The position numbers and the translations under genes are program-made. Of a stretch of DNA of 64,000 bases, positions 46,561-57,907 are shown piece after piece (the stretch's first letter is position 1; every line of letters begins with the position of its first letter). The DNA is from Sphagnum compactum (taxonomy: Eukaryota > Bryophyta > Sphagnopsida > Sphagnales), in assembly GCA_965153455.1 (NCBI GenBank), contig OZ234495.1:20580875-20644874 (forward strand), given 5' to 3'. Below the pieces are notes generated by a model. It saw nothing but the letters and a program-made list of their open reading frames with translations. It did no database searches and was not told the DNA's origin.

Positions 46561-47149
46561 TTACAACCTTCACAAAGGTGAATTTTCAATGTTGTTGCAT
46601 ATCACATAAAATCAACACATTAAAAATGTTAAAACAATGGTACTCATTCTCACAACATTAATACAATCCTATGAAATGTTGCAATATCAATTGGGCAAAT
46701 AACAAACATTGATTCAATATAAATCAAATCTTGCATTCGGTAAGTGTTGAAACAACTAGTACCATTGTTTTGACATTGATTCATAGCAAATAATTTTTTT
46801 GTTGTATAGTAATTGATGATGGTCAATTGTTACAATATTAGTACCTAGCTTTAGCATTAAATTGAATTATTATGCATTTTTAATAAAAAATTCCAAAAAA
46901 AATAAAATTTCAGCACTTTGTGTCCAATAATTTCAAGGCTGTTTAAATTATTCCCAGAAAAAATTAATTTCTTATTTAATTAATTTGTGTGTGGTGATGG
47001 GTCAATTTCCTTTGTTCTATGCCTCAAATTTCTTGCTGTTTAAAAGAGTTCAAATTTCTTATTTTTGGTCATTGGCTGACTTGTATGGGTCCGTGCCACT
47101 AAATTTGGGCCAATCAGGATAAGAGAGAAGAGAGAGAAAAAAACACTTT

Positions 47150-47455
47150 ATAAATAAATAAATAAAATCACATGCACGCTGTAGAGTTCAACATATTACA
47201 ATAAATTGGAATAAAATACGAGAATATCAGTGGGGAAAAAAAATCACATGCAGGCTATAGCCTTAAAATTATGAATCTTAAATTGAAAATAAATGAATAA
47301 GAATAGAAGTGGGGAAATTTTTTAAATCACCATGCAGGCTATAGCCTTAAAATTATGGATTTTAAAATTGAAATAAATGAATAAGAATAGAAGTGGGGAA
47401 AATTTAAAATCACGTGCAGGCTTAAAATTATGGATTGAAAATTGGAATAAATGTA
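47150..47455. repeat. ~80-bp tandem array, four units
   Basis: Units carry GTGGGGAAA, AAATCACATGCAGGCT, TTAAAATTATGRAT and GAAATAAATGAATAAGAAT blocks. The GTGGGG anchors lie near 47231, 47311 and 47392, with a diverged first unit before them. Confidence 0.85.
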
Positions 47456-47514
47456 TGAGAATCTAAGTTGATTCTTTGGTTTTTTCGTTTGGGGCGGGGG
47501 GGCCGGGGGTTCGG

Positions 47515-47990
47515 GGGTGGTCGAAATTCGAGGTCTTATTGAAATTGGGATCTCGATGAAGGCAGATGGAAACCTCGTAGGTAGTGGCAGAGAGTCGAGG
47601 TCTCGGAAACAGGAGTCGAGATCTGATTGGTAAGTAAGTTAAATCGGGATCTCGGATGAGGATCAGGGAGCAGTTCGAGATCTGATTGTGAATTAGGATC
47701 TCGATGACGGCTGATACCTAGCTAGTTAGCAAGTAGTAATGGGAAAGGAGTCGAGGTCCCAGAGACAAGGAGTCGAGGTCTCATTAGAATGGGGATCTCG
47801 GATAAGCGAGGGAGGGGGGTTCCTGCCGGACGACGAGGTGGACTCGAGGTCCCAGGGACAAGGAGTTGAGGTCTCGTTGGAATCGGGATCTCGGATGAGC
47901 AAGGAAGGAAGTCGGACGACGAGGAGTCGAGGTCCTAGCGACAAAAAGTCGAGGTCTCATTATAATCGAAATCTCGGATGAGCAGGGAAG
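47515..47990. repeat. TCGAGGTCTC-rich tandem array
   Basis: Repeated words TCGAGGTCTC(A/G)TT, AATCGGGATCTCGGATGAGC and TCGAGGTCCCAG are arranged in units of about 83-93 bp (anchors near 47751, 47844, 47927) with looser copies before them. The array is GC-richer than its surroundings and dense in CpG and in TCGA/GATC-type palindromes. Confidence 0.88.
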
Positions 47991-47999
47991 AAAGCCTCG

Positions 48000-49472
48000 C
48001 AACAAACGCGCTCGTCTCTCTTTGTCCCTCTCTCTCTCTCTCGTGAGACAAGTCTAAAGTTGCATCGATCTTGCTTGCCTTCTAAGGATCTACGCAGCAG
48101 CGGCTTCATCTCGTGAACAAAAAGAAAAATTTCTCTCAGGTGCAGGTCCTGCTCCTCCTCCTCCTCCTCAAAGCCTTTCTTCCATAATTTCATCAAGCAT
48201 GTCTGTGACAACGGTTTTCGTTTTGCTGCATGCCTAAAGGTTGCACCTCTTCTCCTCCGTATACCTCATTTACAATGCTGCGCACGTAGACAGAGAACAG
48301 ATACAGAGACACGGAGACATAGAGAGAGCACACAAGACTACGTTCACGGAATAGGAGGATAGTTTTCGGAACGTGTTACTGGCGCTGCTTCTTTTCTGTT
48401 TGTCTCTTGTAATGTGCAACTCTGCTTCTTTTCTTCCTTTTGATTCTTCGTTGGCTCAAATCGTGCGTGGTTTCTTCTCTCTCTCTCTCTCTCCTGTCGC
48501 ACAACTTCTTCCGTAGTGTCCTGTGACTATCTGTCGCTCTTTAGCTGGTAAGTTGCTTGCGGAATTTGTCCCGGAACCCTCATGGTTTGCACTTCGCTCT
48601 TTTGGAGCTGGCCTTGGAGCTTTCGGTTCTGTCCCGGTTTTGTCAGAGAGCTTTTCTCCGGTCGGTCAGAACGAAGTAATGTTTGAATCGGATGTCAGTA
48701 GCATGTTGCCTGGTTTTTTTTTTGCTTTGTTTTTGGTTTGTTCCAGAAACACTTTAGCATCGAACAAATTTGGAATCGTAGGGGCTTATAAAGAGTACGT
48801 ATTCTGCAGCTTTTGTGCAACCAAAGGAGTTTCGCATCAGAAGCGCGAGACAAGAAACCACGCTGAGAATGAAGGAGCTAGAAGGAGAAGAGTGACGGAC
48901 CATGCATTCAGAGAGAAGATGGACATTCCGTTGCTCCAAGGATACAACGACTGGTTCTTTCAGTCTCCTTGAGAGAGGTCCTAGACCTTATGTCCAGCTA
49001 TTACTGCGAATGCATTCTGAAGCTGAATGAAGTTTCTTTCTGGTGAGATTTGTGCTTGCTGGGATTTACATTGCTTCCCAGTCTGTTCTTGATGGGTCTC
49101 TCTCCCTCTCCCTCTGAAAGAATGTCTTTTTTGCATACGGTTTGCAAGGGTTGCGTTGATCTACACACTACCTACTTTTGCATTGGATGTGTGATTCTTA
49201 TTTGGAGCTAATTGCAACACTGCCCCCATTTTGGTTGTGTGGTGTATGCTTCTTTTTCTCCTCTCCCAGGATTTCGCTGATTCTTTGAGATGATAAGGAA
49301 AACAACAACAGAGCTAGTCATCCTACTACAAGGATCCTCCTCTTTCCGAAATGGTGTCAGATCCTTTTCCATCCTAGCACGGTGAAGCTGCTGCTAATCC
49401 CTCTTTCCGGTCAATCCGGAGATTCTTTGAGTTGTGCAAGCAGCTGTGGATGGAATGAGGAACCTGATGCAA
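48000..49472 (+). other. Presumed promoter/leader region of the GT14 pseudogene
   Basis: CT runs (48030-48042, 48476-48493, 49100-49117) and GC-rich stretches resemble plant promoters and 5' UTRs. A 149-aa open frame (48523-48972) has no recognisable domain. GT14 genes often carry 5' UTR introns; no junction could be fixed here. Confidence 0.4.
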
Positions 49473-50021
49473 ATGCCATTTGGCTTGGCGACTACGGAGA
49501 GGAAGTAGCGGCTACCTCTCATAGCAAGCTCCCTGATATCCACAGTTTTGTTCCTGGCAGCAACTCTCAGTCTGAAACCTTCATCGGGTTCCTATTTCCG
49601 GATATTTCAGGTTGACGAACAACCTTTATATGTGGAAGATAGTTTAACAGGACAGAGTTCTCCTAGTCTAGCAAGACCCCCAAGGCTGGCTTATATGATA
49701 TCTGGAAACAAAGGTGATGGTGCACGGATGCGCAGAACACTACAATCTCTCTACCACCCAAGAAACTTCTATGTTTTACACCTTGACCTTGAGGCTCCTC
49801 CGAAAGAAAGAGTGGAGTTGGCAAGATATGTTCGGTTTGAGCCACTCTTTCAGGAAGTAGGAAATGTCTTTGTGGTTGGAAAGGCAAATTTGGTTACATA
49901 CCGTGGGCCAACGATGATTGCAACCACCCTACATGGGGCTGCAATTCTGCTGAAGTGTAGCAAAGAATGGGATTGGTTCATCAATTTGAGTGCCTCTGAT
50001 TATCCCTAGTTACACAAGATG
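49473..50021 (+). pseudogene. GT14 family glycosyltransferase (GlcAT14-like) pseudogene, first exon
   Basis: GT14 plant enzymes are Golgi type II membrane proteins; characterised members add glucuronic acid to arabinogalactan proteins. From the ATG at 49473 the frame reads a short cytosolic tail ending ERK, then TAG (49506-49508) where relatives have Trp, then RLPLIASSLISTVLFLAATL, a signal anchor. The catalytic-domain start is well kept: RLAYMISGNKGD, LYHPRNFYVLHLDLEAPP, KANLVTYRGPTMIATTLH and WDWFINLSASDYP. A 1-base deletion near 50007 then gives TAG at 50007-50009 where the family continues L-V-T-Q-D. A good donor follows at 50022. No later GT14 exon was found in the next 3 kb, so about two-thirds of the enzyme is missing. 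Non-functional. Confidence 0.88.
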
Positions 50022-53020
50022 GTATGTCTGCCTTTCTCATTTTTTCTGTATTTTCTTGTTGGCTAGCAGTGTCATCTTCTTTCAACATGTGATCATTGCA
50101 CTTTGTACTGGACTGTTGTCAAAAAAGAAAGTGAAATGTCAGCACTGCACAAAGTTTTTTTTCTCAGAGCACCTGTTTGTATTTCCAACCTTCTAGAGCT
50201 TTTTCACAATTTTGATTCTGGAGGAGAGAGTTTGAGCTTACAAGATGTTTCTGATGTGGATACGTGCAGCTCATGCAAGCTGTAGTTGTGGATACAGTTG
50301 GGGGATATTGACATTTTTGTGATCTCATGTTGGGTGAAATACCAAGAATTCCTTGTTGTGTGAGCATTTTGATATGAAACTTGTTTGAATCAAGGTTATA
50401 TAAATGATAGTGAACTTATTGTTTGTCATGGAGTTCCTTCATAAATGGACTTACTTCTATGTAGGGAAGCCAGTGGAATCAACCACAGTTGAACTAATGA
50501 AATACAACTTTGCCAAGCTTCTACTGAATAGTAATGATACTTGCTTGGTACAGGTGAGCTTAATTTGAATAAACTTCGCTACTTGAAACTGTCCTGAGGT
50601 CAAATTTTCCATGCTTTGGATCAGTAGGAAGCATCATTCCTTTGCATCACCAAACTCCAGAAAACAGCACATATCTACTGATCTAGTCAAGTTGGCCAGT
50701 TTGTCCATCTACTGACCTATTTATATAGGATGCTGAAAACATTGTTTCATAAGATTTGATAGGATCCTCGTCCAATCTCGTACCTAGGTCATTGGATGGG
50801 ACATGGCCATATGTGATCTCTTGTACTGCTCCACGCATAATGAAATTCTTGCATTTTTCATGTAAGAGTTGGAGAAACTCCATGCCTGCCCTGGATTGTT
50901 GAGTTAGGGCTCATCTGGGACAACCCTCTCCACATATGAGATGATATCAGTTCCTGGCTGTGTGTGGTGCAGGCTCACTCAAATGCTAGTCCCAACCCAC
51001 ACAAATTTGTTCATATTTGAAATAGAGCAGGTAAGACTGTCTTGTTTGATTTGCTGGATTGCCGATCTGTTTTTGAGTTTATGTTGATGAGAAAAAGGTT
51101 AATGTGTTGACATGGAAGATACAATTTCTTGATGCATTTGGGTCTGTAGAAAGGCACAGTTGAGGCCTTGTGTCTACTGAGAGGGGTTGAATTTGACATG
51201 GGTGCTGCTGGAAGGAGTGGCAAAATTGGGTCGGGTGGAGCTGGGCGAGACTCCACTGTCATTTCTTCTGGCTGAGAGGACTCAGGCAACAACACTATGA
51301 GTCTTTGGACATGGTTAGTATCCTTGAAACATATTGTCTGTCTACTCATCCATGTCAGTTATGTCTGGATGCTCCAGAAACATGGACTATACTCTGATTA
51401 CAATTTTTTTAATAGTTGGCAATAATCATCTATGTCTAAAGAAGTATCTAGATTTGAGGGCCTAGTGTGAAAGAAAATGAGAAGGTACTGTGAATTACTG
51501 ATGGCATGAAGACAATATCAGGAGGGCTTCGTTCAATGTGCAGGTTTTCCAAAGATTGTTGCGTTTACTCTTGCTTGCAGGCACTTAGGCTGTCTCACCA
51601 GGTACACTATGACATGTGAAGTTCATCTGCTTCTCATTCCATCAAATCTCAGAAGGCTTGTCCTATTTCCATTCTATGCAATTAGTCACTCAGTGGGGAT
51701 GAAGAGTGTTTCAGTTTCTGGTGACTAAATCACAATTGGCAGTCTGCAATTTGAAAAAGACTAATGGAGAGGGTTTGTGAATTACAGGTTTCGTGGGGAG
51801 AAGACAGTGGATGCTTTGGTGGAATGAGCGGCAACATCCCTTCTCAAGTTGCCTCACATCTTGTACTATGGTGCTAAAGGCTTGGTAACCCACAATACCC
51901 ACTATCTAAGCAATAGTTTTGTGGTTGAAGTTTTGCAAGGTTGCCTCTGTTGCCTCTGTCTTGAATTTGCAACAGCCCACTTTATACTTGTGTGAAGTTT
52001 TGATTGGTCAGGTTTTTGGATCCTCCGTTCAGAGAATGCACACAACAATTGATTGCAGAGTGCTTCTGGAAGGGAATCATGGCCTTGCCATGGTGAACCC
52101 AAATCATGAATCCAAGCTGATTACCTGATCATTTGTTGGGTGAAATACATGCAGATGACAGATGTCATCCAAAAAACAGGTCTTCACGAGGTGCAGTGCT
52201 TAATTTCAATCCATTTTGGTTTACCTACTTTTCCACACTGAGCTCAATTTATAGTACCACTGATGCATGAAAAGTTACAAGGGCCGAAGGAACAAGGAAA
52301 ATTAATAAAGAAGGAAAATGAAGGCAAGAAGAAACTAGAACTTGCTTACATCAATAATGACAATTTCTTTTGTGAGCAGGTGAAGGTGATAGTGCTCTCT
52401 AACACAGGTGACAGGGTAGCACCATACATTCGACAAGCTGCCAAGCAGTATTGGATTATGCAATCTTTGCTATGGTGCTTTGGCAGGAGCAGAACAACAC
52501 ATTTTGGGAGACCAGGTTGTTTGTCTACACTAGCACATTTTGTTTTGCTTTTCTTTATTGTACACTGTAGAACTTAACTGATTTCTAGAACTCTCAGGAA
52601 TCTTCTCCTTTTGTTTCTTCATAAGGTCCTGCATCACCTTCAACATGTGCAGTTACACACTTATTTGGTATGCACAAAGAAACTAATCAACACATGGTGA
52701 TGACTGGGTTGTTGTGGATAGAGTCGGAGTGAAGTCAACACCCGCTGTAGTGTTTGTGAAGGACCCTGGCCTGAAACTTGTCGTTTATCATGGCATGAAT
52801 TGCCTACCTTCTCTTCCACTTCTGATACTATGATCTTCCTTCAAGAAAATCAGCAATAGCCTTAGATGCTCCACTCAATCATCTCAAGGTCAACATTTCA
52901 TTATCTCCTTTGTATTGTGTAACTGCTTCTTTTTGCGATCTTGCGATCCAAAACTATGACAGTTTAAGAAGTCGTCACAATTCTTGCAACCAATGGCGCA
53001 TATGCAATTTCTAAATGCTT
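50022..53020. other. Spacer with unidentified exon-like pieces
   Basis: No GT14 continuation was recognised. Two pieces have protein-like text between splice-like borders: about 50465-50553 (KPVESTTVELMKYNFAKLLL, ending CAG/GTGAGC) and about 52380-52500 (VKVIVLSNTGDRVAPYIRQA). I cannot name a family for either. A 69-aa open frame lies at 51919-52128. Confidence 0.4.
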
Positions 53021-53029
53021 TTGTTGTGG

Positions 53030-53580
53030 TGTGCCTATAACACATTTACAACATCATAATAAACACGAATACAATATTGATTCACTATTGAATATCCAAT
53101 TTGCAACTGTGTTGTTGCAACATTACATCACCTACCTTCCACAACACACAAACAATACAAATACAATGTTGGGAAAGTATGATTATAACATAGATACAAT
53201 AACATAAACAACAAGAATACAACATTGAGTCAATATTGAATATCTAGTTTGTAGCTATGTTGTTGCAACATTGCATCCCCTATGTTCAACAATGCACATG
53301 CAATGCAAATACGATGTTAAAAAAATATGAATACAACATAAATACAAAATATAGACAACATGAATACAATATAGAATCAATACAATAATAGAGTTTGTAA
53401 CCATATTGTAACAACATTGTATCATTTACAACTAAAAATGCATATCCAATACAATCATAATATTAATGCAATATCATTACAATATGGACATAATGTGAAT
53501 ACAACATGGCAAACAACATAAATACAATGCAAATATGTTGCTACATCAATTATCATTGAAACAATACCAAAATTAAATCA
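53030..53580. repeat. ~148-bp AT-rich tandem array
   Basis: GAATACAAYATTGANTCA followed by AATATTGAATATC, GTTGTTGCAACATT and CACATGCAATGCAAATAC-type blocks start near 53067, 53215 and 53362 (148- and 147-bp spacing), with a decayed fourth unit. The flanking text has the same ATACAA/AACAT words. Confidence 0.8.
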
Positions 53581-54438
53581 ATACAATCTAAATTATTTTA
53601 ATGCCTATTTTACACGAACAAAGCACTAAACCTTGGACATCTTGTATAATTATTGTGAAAGCACTTAAATAGCACTAATACAAAGGGGTCCCCACTTTGT
53701 GATGTATTGCAAATTACAAATTTGAAGTTTGAAAAAATTTGAACTTGGTAGTAACAAAAGAAGAATTTTCTTGAATAATTATGTATTTTGCTAAACATGT
53801 GTAATGATATGTTTTGAAAATGGTAGTTGTTAAAGATACTTATGTGTTTGGATTTGTTATGGCAAATTGATTCCAATTGATTGGAACTATTTTTCTTCAA
53901 GTTCAACATTACATCAAATATTGATGAATGTTTAATGAAACATAATCTTCATTGCTACTATTTATTTTGATGTTGCTTTAGCTCTCCAAATTGTTAATTT
54001 CAATTTTCAAAATTATGACTCCACAATTTATCATGTTATTGTTTCACACAATGAAATAGAAATGTTGATTCCAAAGTTCTATCAAGTTCAATGCTCAAAT
54101 GATAGATTTATTAAAATTGATTGGAACCGTTCTTCTTTAAATTTAATGTGACATCAAGTATGAAATTGAAATGAGGAATGTTCAATGGAAGGTAAGCTTA
54201 ATTGTTACTATTTAGTTCACTATTGTTGTTTAGTTGAATGAAATTGAAATGTTGATTTGAAATTCCATAAAATGGCAAATTATTTTAGTAGATCAATTGC
54301 TAGTTGCTATTAATCTTCATTTTTGACTTCACTATTTAACAATGCCAAGTCATCATAAGAGGATTTAAACATGATTGGTGGAGGCATTTGGGAAAGTTCT
54401 TTTATGAAGGCATGACACATTACATAACTAAGGTTTGA

Positions 54439-55375
54439 TCAAACTTTTACCATATTATTATTCACCTTATGAACCTTCTTGTCTCTCTCCTTCAAATAAT
54501 AGTTGAAATGCTTGAATTTTTTTTCATAAAACTTGGTCTTGTTCTTATCAATTTCAAATTGATTTGTGTTGATGTGGTCCATGGCATCCATGACAAGCAA
54601 ATGTTTTTTATTAGTGACTTTAATGACCAATAGGAACATTGATGAAATTGTTCTTTCTGATTTTATTGCTTCCAAAAGTTATATAGTTATTGTTGCTTTA
54701 GATGTTGGATGTGTGTTGGGTCTTGTAGGTGTCATAAAATTATGGCGGTTCAACATTACTTAGTCCAAAGGATTATGAAAGTTCATTTAGGTTGATTGCA
54801 TTATCTACAACAACTCCATGATTGTTGTCTTAGTTGAATTGAGGAGCCTCGTGGCTCTTGTGTGGAGCATCATCTTTTACCAACAACTCATGCATCAATG
54901 ATTGACTAGGTTGTATAGGAAAATGTTTTTCCTCCTTTTATTTATGTTGTACATAAATTCATTGGCTTCTACTTGTGGATCCGTCAAGTGGATTGGAACA
55001 TTAATGTTGTTCTTCCCACAGAAAACCTCAATTGCATTATAACAATCTTTATTGAATCATTTTGGCAATGAAATTTGTCCCATTCTTCCATTGCCAAATC
55101 CTAGTATGAAATGTTATGACCAATGCCTTTGCAGTAATCAAATATCTTCTTGTAGTCGCCATTAATGTAATTCCAGTTGTCCTTGCACATCTCGCCAATT
55201 TTTAAAGTTTTCGAGTGTGTGATTGCTTGCAAGTCCTTTAATAATTTGCTCCTTCTACTATGTTGTAAGAATCATCTTTGCTTGTGGATTAACAACTTTT
55301 TTCAAAGTGATGTGCTCCTTGTGTTTACAACTAATTAAGGCCATTGCCTCTTTATGACTCCAATTCATGTTCTAG
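54439..55375 (-). pseudogene. Myb/SANT-like transposon ORF relic (Harbinger-associated type)
   Basis: Read on the minus strand, pieces follow the order of Myb/SANT-like proteins that accompany plant Harbinger transposases: WSHKEAMALISCKHKEH, then GEMCKDNWNYINGDYKKIFD with YCKGIGHN (trihelix-like fold), DLAMEEWDKFH, and a charged C-terminal helix MDHINTNQFEIDKNK..KHFNYYLKERDKKVHKVN (54675-54439). Stops and frameshifts separate the pieces. The host protein of this type binds transposon ends; this copy is dead. It is 9 kb from, and on the opposite strand to, the transposase relic, so they need not come from one element. Confidence 0.7.
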
Positions 55376-56428
55376 ATAATATTCTCCCTATTTGAACATA
55401 GTTAATTCTCACTCATTTTATCAACCACATTATCTTCATGTTTAAACATACCTTTAATCTAAGATTTGTTTTTCCTATGTTTGCTTGGTAGTGGGATTTT
55501 GTTGAACTAAATCTATGAATGAATTGTTCATAATAAACAGTGATATATTTTAGCAGTTATTTATCAAATTATGGTTCTCTAACCCCACATGCATTTTGGG
55601 GTTTTAAATACATATGTGAATATAGCCCATTTCATCTCCCCGACAACCTCCGTGAAGCAAAGATATTCACCATTTCACCTTATTGGATCAAAAACTGTAA
55701 TTGACACACATGTACACATAACACACAAAATGTGGAAATATTCTTTAACAGCAAAAGAAATGGGGTCCAACCATTGGTGTTATTTTGGCAAATTTTCTTC
55801 ACTTGGCAAAAAAAATAAAAATCCAGAAAGACTCATACAAAGGACATTTGCGGAAAAAAGGTTCTTCAATGCCCAAATTTTTGAGTAATCCTTCTTGTGG
55901 TTGATGGCCAGTGTGGTTACATCACATTTAATTGAAAAAAAACCCCAGGTCCAATAAACCCACAATTTCAATGTCATAAATTCAAAAGATATCAAAACAT
56001 GAATTTTTTTTTTTAAAGTACTCTAAAATAAAAATTTGTGATGTAATATCTTACAATTGAAAATAGATATTACAAAATATTTTTATTTTGATTTAAAATG
56101 CTTATTTTTATGTATCATGCGATTTCTTCTCCCCCACCAAGTTATTGATTTCACAAAAGTGGAGAATATCTTCTGGAAAAAAGTCTAAGTTTCCTTCTGA
56201 ATTTTCGGGAAAAAAAAATCTTAATCCTAAAATACAAACTTGTGATATATGTCCAAAATTACAATTACGAAAACATACTAAAAACTATTTTTCCTAAGCA
56301 TTTCCATTTTGAGGATTGGGCATGATTTTGTAGAATAATACGAAATAGTATCAAAATATGAGGGGAAGCGTAAAATAGATATAGCAGACAAAATACACCA
56401 TCCTAGTGTTTGCAATACAATGATTTTA

Positions 56429-57907
56429 TTAAGGCGGAAAATGGGGTTGCATTTTATCAGAACCAATGACCGATGTGTAAGCTTGGATGCAAGTGCCCAC
56501 GGTTACAATGGTGGCTGTGATAACAGCTATCACATACCATGGTCTGGAACAAAATAACTGATAGAATTCAGTTCTCATTACATTCAGTGAGGATCTACAC
56601 TGCTTATTAATTTCAGACACCATGACTCCGTATTCTTTTGAATATTTGGGCAAGAATAAATCACTTTGCAAGCTATTCCACATTTGAAAAGCATTCTTAT
56701 CGGTGAAAAGTTCGTTTTGGATCACACCACAGTCGATTAGATGTTTCACATCTTCTACCTCCTTGATAAGACTTGTCATGAGTCGTAGATATTCGCCAAA
56801 TGCACATTTACATGAAGTATAATCTTCCACGTACTCATACATCGCCAGATTGCGAAAAGAAAATTCTGTCTGGTCATGTAATCTTACAATTGGCAGGAAT
56901 AAACAACGTTTACGAAAATCCACTTCATCCAACACTCCGTCGATTGCTTTGATTTGAATGCCAGCTTTCTTCAAAGCGGTTGCAGATTGTATGGTGATCG
57001 TTGTTGCTGCAGATCGCCTTTTCAAATTCTGACCGCACAGTATTCTGTAAACAAAAGCTACGATGTATGGAAATTTTTCCGATTCACCTTGAGGATACGC
57101 CTTTTTAATTTTGGCCCAATGGTCTTTAGTCAGCACAAAGAAAGTCCCACACATAAAGAAAGCAACATCTTTCAAGATCATGTCCAACATGAACTGTTGA
57201 TCCATTAATGTCGAATTTGGTCCTATCAATTTCTCATAACATGTGCTAATGACTTTCCTCAATAAATCTATGGGGATTTGATTCTCAAACAGAAAAAGAT
57301 CATAGTAAATTTGATCGTACTCCAACGAATCCTTCAACAAAGCTGTTAATCTAGCACCTATTTGGGTCCTCTCATCGAATATATCATTATATGTGCCTTT
57401 AGCAAATACCAAAAATATTGTCAAAGCATCTAAAGTTAATAAGCACTGCACCTGCCTCATACTGAACTTAGGTTCGCTGTGATCTAGACCGTATGCTCTC
57501 AAAACACCTACAGGGTCATCCACAACCGAACCATAAAATTCATCCCATGGCCCCAGCTCGGATGCTGCAGCTAAGGCTATTTTCAAATCTTCTGATTCAC
57601 TAGGGTGCAGGACATCACGGTGGTGGAGGCCAAAATGCCATTGCTTCGGAGTGTATTGTTCCAAAGGTACACGAAAAGAGGCTGGTAATTTCATTATGAG
57701 AACGTCATTCCTTACTTCCCGAACTTCATGTCTCTGAAATGTTGTTTTAAATTCATTGAACCATTGAGATGTTTGTTCCTCAGAAATGAAGTTAGCTCTT
57801 TGCTCTTCAGTATCGGAGTTCCCTTGCCCTTCAGCCATATTAGATACCGAATCAGACGTTTGCCCTTCAATATCAATGTTGTCAGTATCAGGCAAGATCT
57901 CTTCCAT
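56429..57907 (-). CDS. DUF247 family protein, intronless, complete (copy 2)
   Basis: 492-aa paralogue of the protein at 34249-35724. The same landmarks are present: LPASFRVPLEQYTPKQW, LFLFENQIPIDLL, SATALKKAGIQIK, FGEYLRLMTSLI..DVKHLIDCGVI and a C-terminal membrane segment after RPWYVIAV. The first 70 and last 60 residues are nearly identical to copy 1. Differences cluster between about residues 85 and 430, with a 2-residue insertion near 173 and a 1-residue deletion near 419. The frame is intact and intronless. The AATAAA overlapping the stop codon is kept. Biochemical function unknown; a membrane-anchored extracellular or recognition role is only a guess from the family's link to grass self-incompatibility. 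Confidence 0.9.
   Translation of the reverse strand: MEEILPDTDNIDIEGQTSDSVSNMAEGQGNSDTEEQRANFISEEQTSQWFNEFKTTFQRHEVREVRNDVLIMKLPASFRVPLEQYTPKQWHFGLHHRDVLHPSESEDLKIALAAASELGPWDEFYGSVVDDPVGVLRAYGLDHSEPKFSMRQVQCLLTLDALTIFLVFAKGTYNDIFDERTQIGARLTALLKDSLEYDQIYYDLFLFENQIPIDLLRKVISTCYEKLIGPNSTLMDQQFMLDMILKDVAFFMCGTFFVLTKDHWAKIKKAYPQGESEKFPYIVAFVYRILCGQNLKRRSAATTITIQSATALKKAGIQIKAIDGVLDEVDFRKRCLFLPIVRLHDQTEFSFRNLAMYEYVEDYTSCKCAFGEYLRLMTSLIKEVEDVKHLIDCGVIQNELFTDKNAFQMWNSLQSDLFLPKYSKEYGVMVSEINKQCRSSLNVMRTEFYQLFCSRPWYVIAVITATIVTVGTCIQAYTSVIGSDKMQPHFPP

Noticed and set aside
48523-48972. 149-aa open frame upstream of the GT14 relic
   Set aside because: No domain, overlaps CT-rich leader-like sequence, and frame conservation cannot be judged.
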